Shown here: positions 63,385 through 64,000 of the stretch, piece by piece | Numbering within the stretch: the first letter of the stretch is position 1 | Layout: each line of letters begins with the position of its first letter | Assembly (NCBI RefSeq): GCF_950295315.1 | Contig: NW_026647366.1 | Coordinates: 26,001-90,000, forward strand | Source: Erinaceus europaeus | Taxonomy: Eukaryota > Chordata > Mammalia > Eulipotyphla > Erinaceidae | DNA: 64,000 nucleotides | Reading direction: 5' to 3' | The notes under the pieces: model-generated | What the model saw: the letters and a program-made list of their open reading frames with translations, nothing else | The model's database searches: none | Told to the model about the DNA's origin: nothing | Position numbers and translations under genes: made by a program

Positions 63385-63764
63385 CACGGCTGAGCAAAGG
63401 GACTCCAGGCTTAGCGGAAACTACGTTGGCCAAGGAAGTTGAAGAAACGCAAAGCAGAATTTGACTGAGTTTGGAAATTGTGCCAAAGTAAAAAAAAAAA
63501 CTCTGCGGTGTGAGGGGTAGATTTTCAGTTCCACTGTAGGGGTGGGGTAGGGCCTTGGGCCTTGGGTGGTGGGAATGGTGTTGATGTGCATGGCAAATAA
63601 ATAAAACTGAAAGAAGAAAGTCGAAAAGCTGCTCTAATCTTAATTAAGACGCTGGCAAGATAACCTTTTCTTCCCCACTGGGACTTGGCTAACTTCCCTC
63701 CCTTCTAACTCTCTCTCTCTTTCTCTCTTTCCCTTTTTCTCCCTTTCTTTCTTCCTTTTCCTTT
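63383..63764. other. Unassigned; AATAAA-tailed segment and AT-rich patch
   Basis: 63505-63625 ends in GGCAAATAAATAAAACTG and may be an unrecognised retroposon. 63625-63690 (TCTTAATTAAGACG) is a small conserved-looking patch. Confidence 0.35.
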
Positions 63765-63955
63765 TTCTTTCCAGATAGAAAGACAGAGATAGAGGGACAG
63801 AGAGAAAGAGACTATGGCAGCAATGACTTCTTCACAACAGTGAGGTGTGAGGACTCAAGCTGGAGCTTGCCCTGAGTGCTATGGCTGTCCTCTGTGGCGC
63901 TGCGGCTCATCTCTAGCAAGGCATGCACCCTACCTGCGGAGCTGTCCCCTAGAGC
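63765..63955 (-). mobile_element. SINE, G4 type
   Basis: CTTTCTTTCC-type tract on the left, AGATAGAAAGACAGAGATAG purine block, CAGTGAGGTGTGAGGACTCA, and a GCATGCACCCTACC to AGCTGTCCCC head region. No intact B box. Confidence 0.5.
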
Positions 63956-64000
63956 TCCCTGGACAAGGCTCCTGGAAGTCTCAGGTGTAATCATCAGACT

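Overview
The window looks like nuclear DNA of a hedgehog (Erinaceidae, most likely Erinaceus). The main evidence is about forty short tRNA-derived SINEs of the kinds I recognise from hedgehog. I use these shorthand groups. G1 is long, with a Pol III B-box head, a CCTGCAGGGG core, a CT-rich stretch and an AATAAA-bearing tail. G1c is G1 with an extra 3' module reading CCACCAGGAGCAGTGG. G2 is short, with the hallmark GAGCTGAGCAGGGCTCTGG. G3 has the head GGTGCAGTGGATAAAGC. G4 covers other diverged tRNA-like SINEs. L1 fragments and one solo LTR fit a mammal. No exon, tRNA, rRNA or other cellular gene could be supported.

Layout. 0-8.3 kb: SINE, a 1.3 kb purine-rich array grown inside a SINE, then a 5.8 kb G-rich 19-bp minisatellite with a second-order duplication of about 1.9 kb. 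8.3-20 kb: AT-richer conserved-element-like islands, SINEs, a 7-bp array (10.6 kb), an L1 3' end (14.1 kb), an 80-bp-class VNTR (15.3-16.5 kb) and a 22-bp array (19.7 kb). 20-31 kb: SINEs, an L1 ORF2 fragment split by younger insertions (23.4-24.6 kb), an array rich in CAGGTG (27.7-28.4 kb) and two strong conserved-element-like islands (26.1 and 29.2 kb). 31-43 kb: a non-L1 non-LTR retrotransposon fragment (31.8-33.0 kb), long CT-rich arrays, a 14-bp-based array (38.7-40.2 kb) and a run of minus-strand SINEs (41.4-42.7 kb). 43-52 kb: AT-rich islands at 43.6, 46.4 and 51.7 kb around a 10-bp array and a 3 kb 14-bp array. 52-64 kb: purine tracts, a second 7-bp array in opposite orientation (56.2-57.4 kb), a solo LTR with a perfect 5-bp target duplication (58.9-59.5 kb), a second copy of the unusual retrotransposon (60.2-60.7 kb) and a last island (61.5-62.1 kb).

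Interpretation. This reads as a gene desert in GC-rich DNA: AT-rich islands dense in homeodomain, TCF/LEF and forkhead-like sites, which could be distal regulatory elements of a developmental gene outside the window, separated by lineage-specific SINEs and VNTRs. Tandem arrays cover roughly 20 kb. Very long open frames over the arrays are an effect of repeats that lack stop codons and are not proteins. The most notable item is the pair of 5'-truncated elements at 31.8 and 60.2 kb. They encode the C-terminal part of a Jockey/CR1-like reverse transcriptase, end in an (AAG)n tail and are flanked by 11-bp target duplications.
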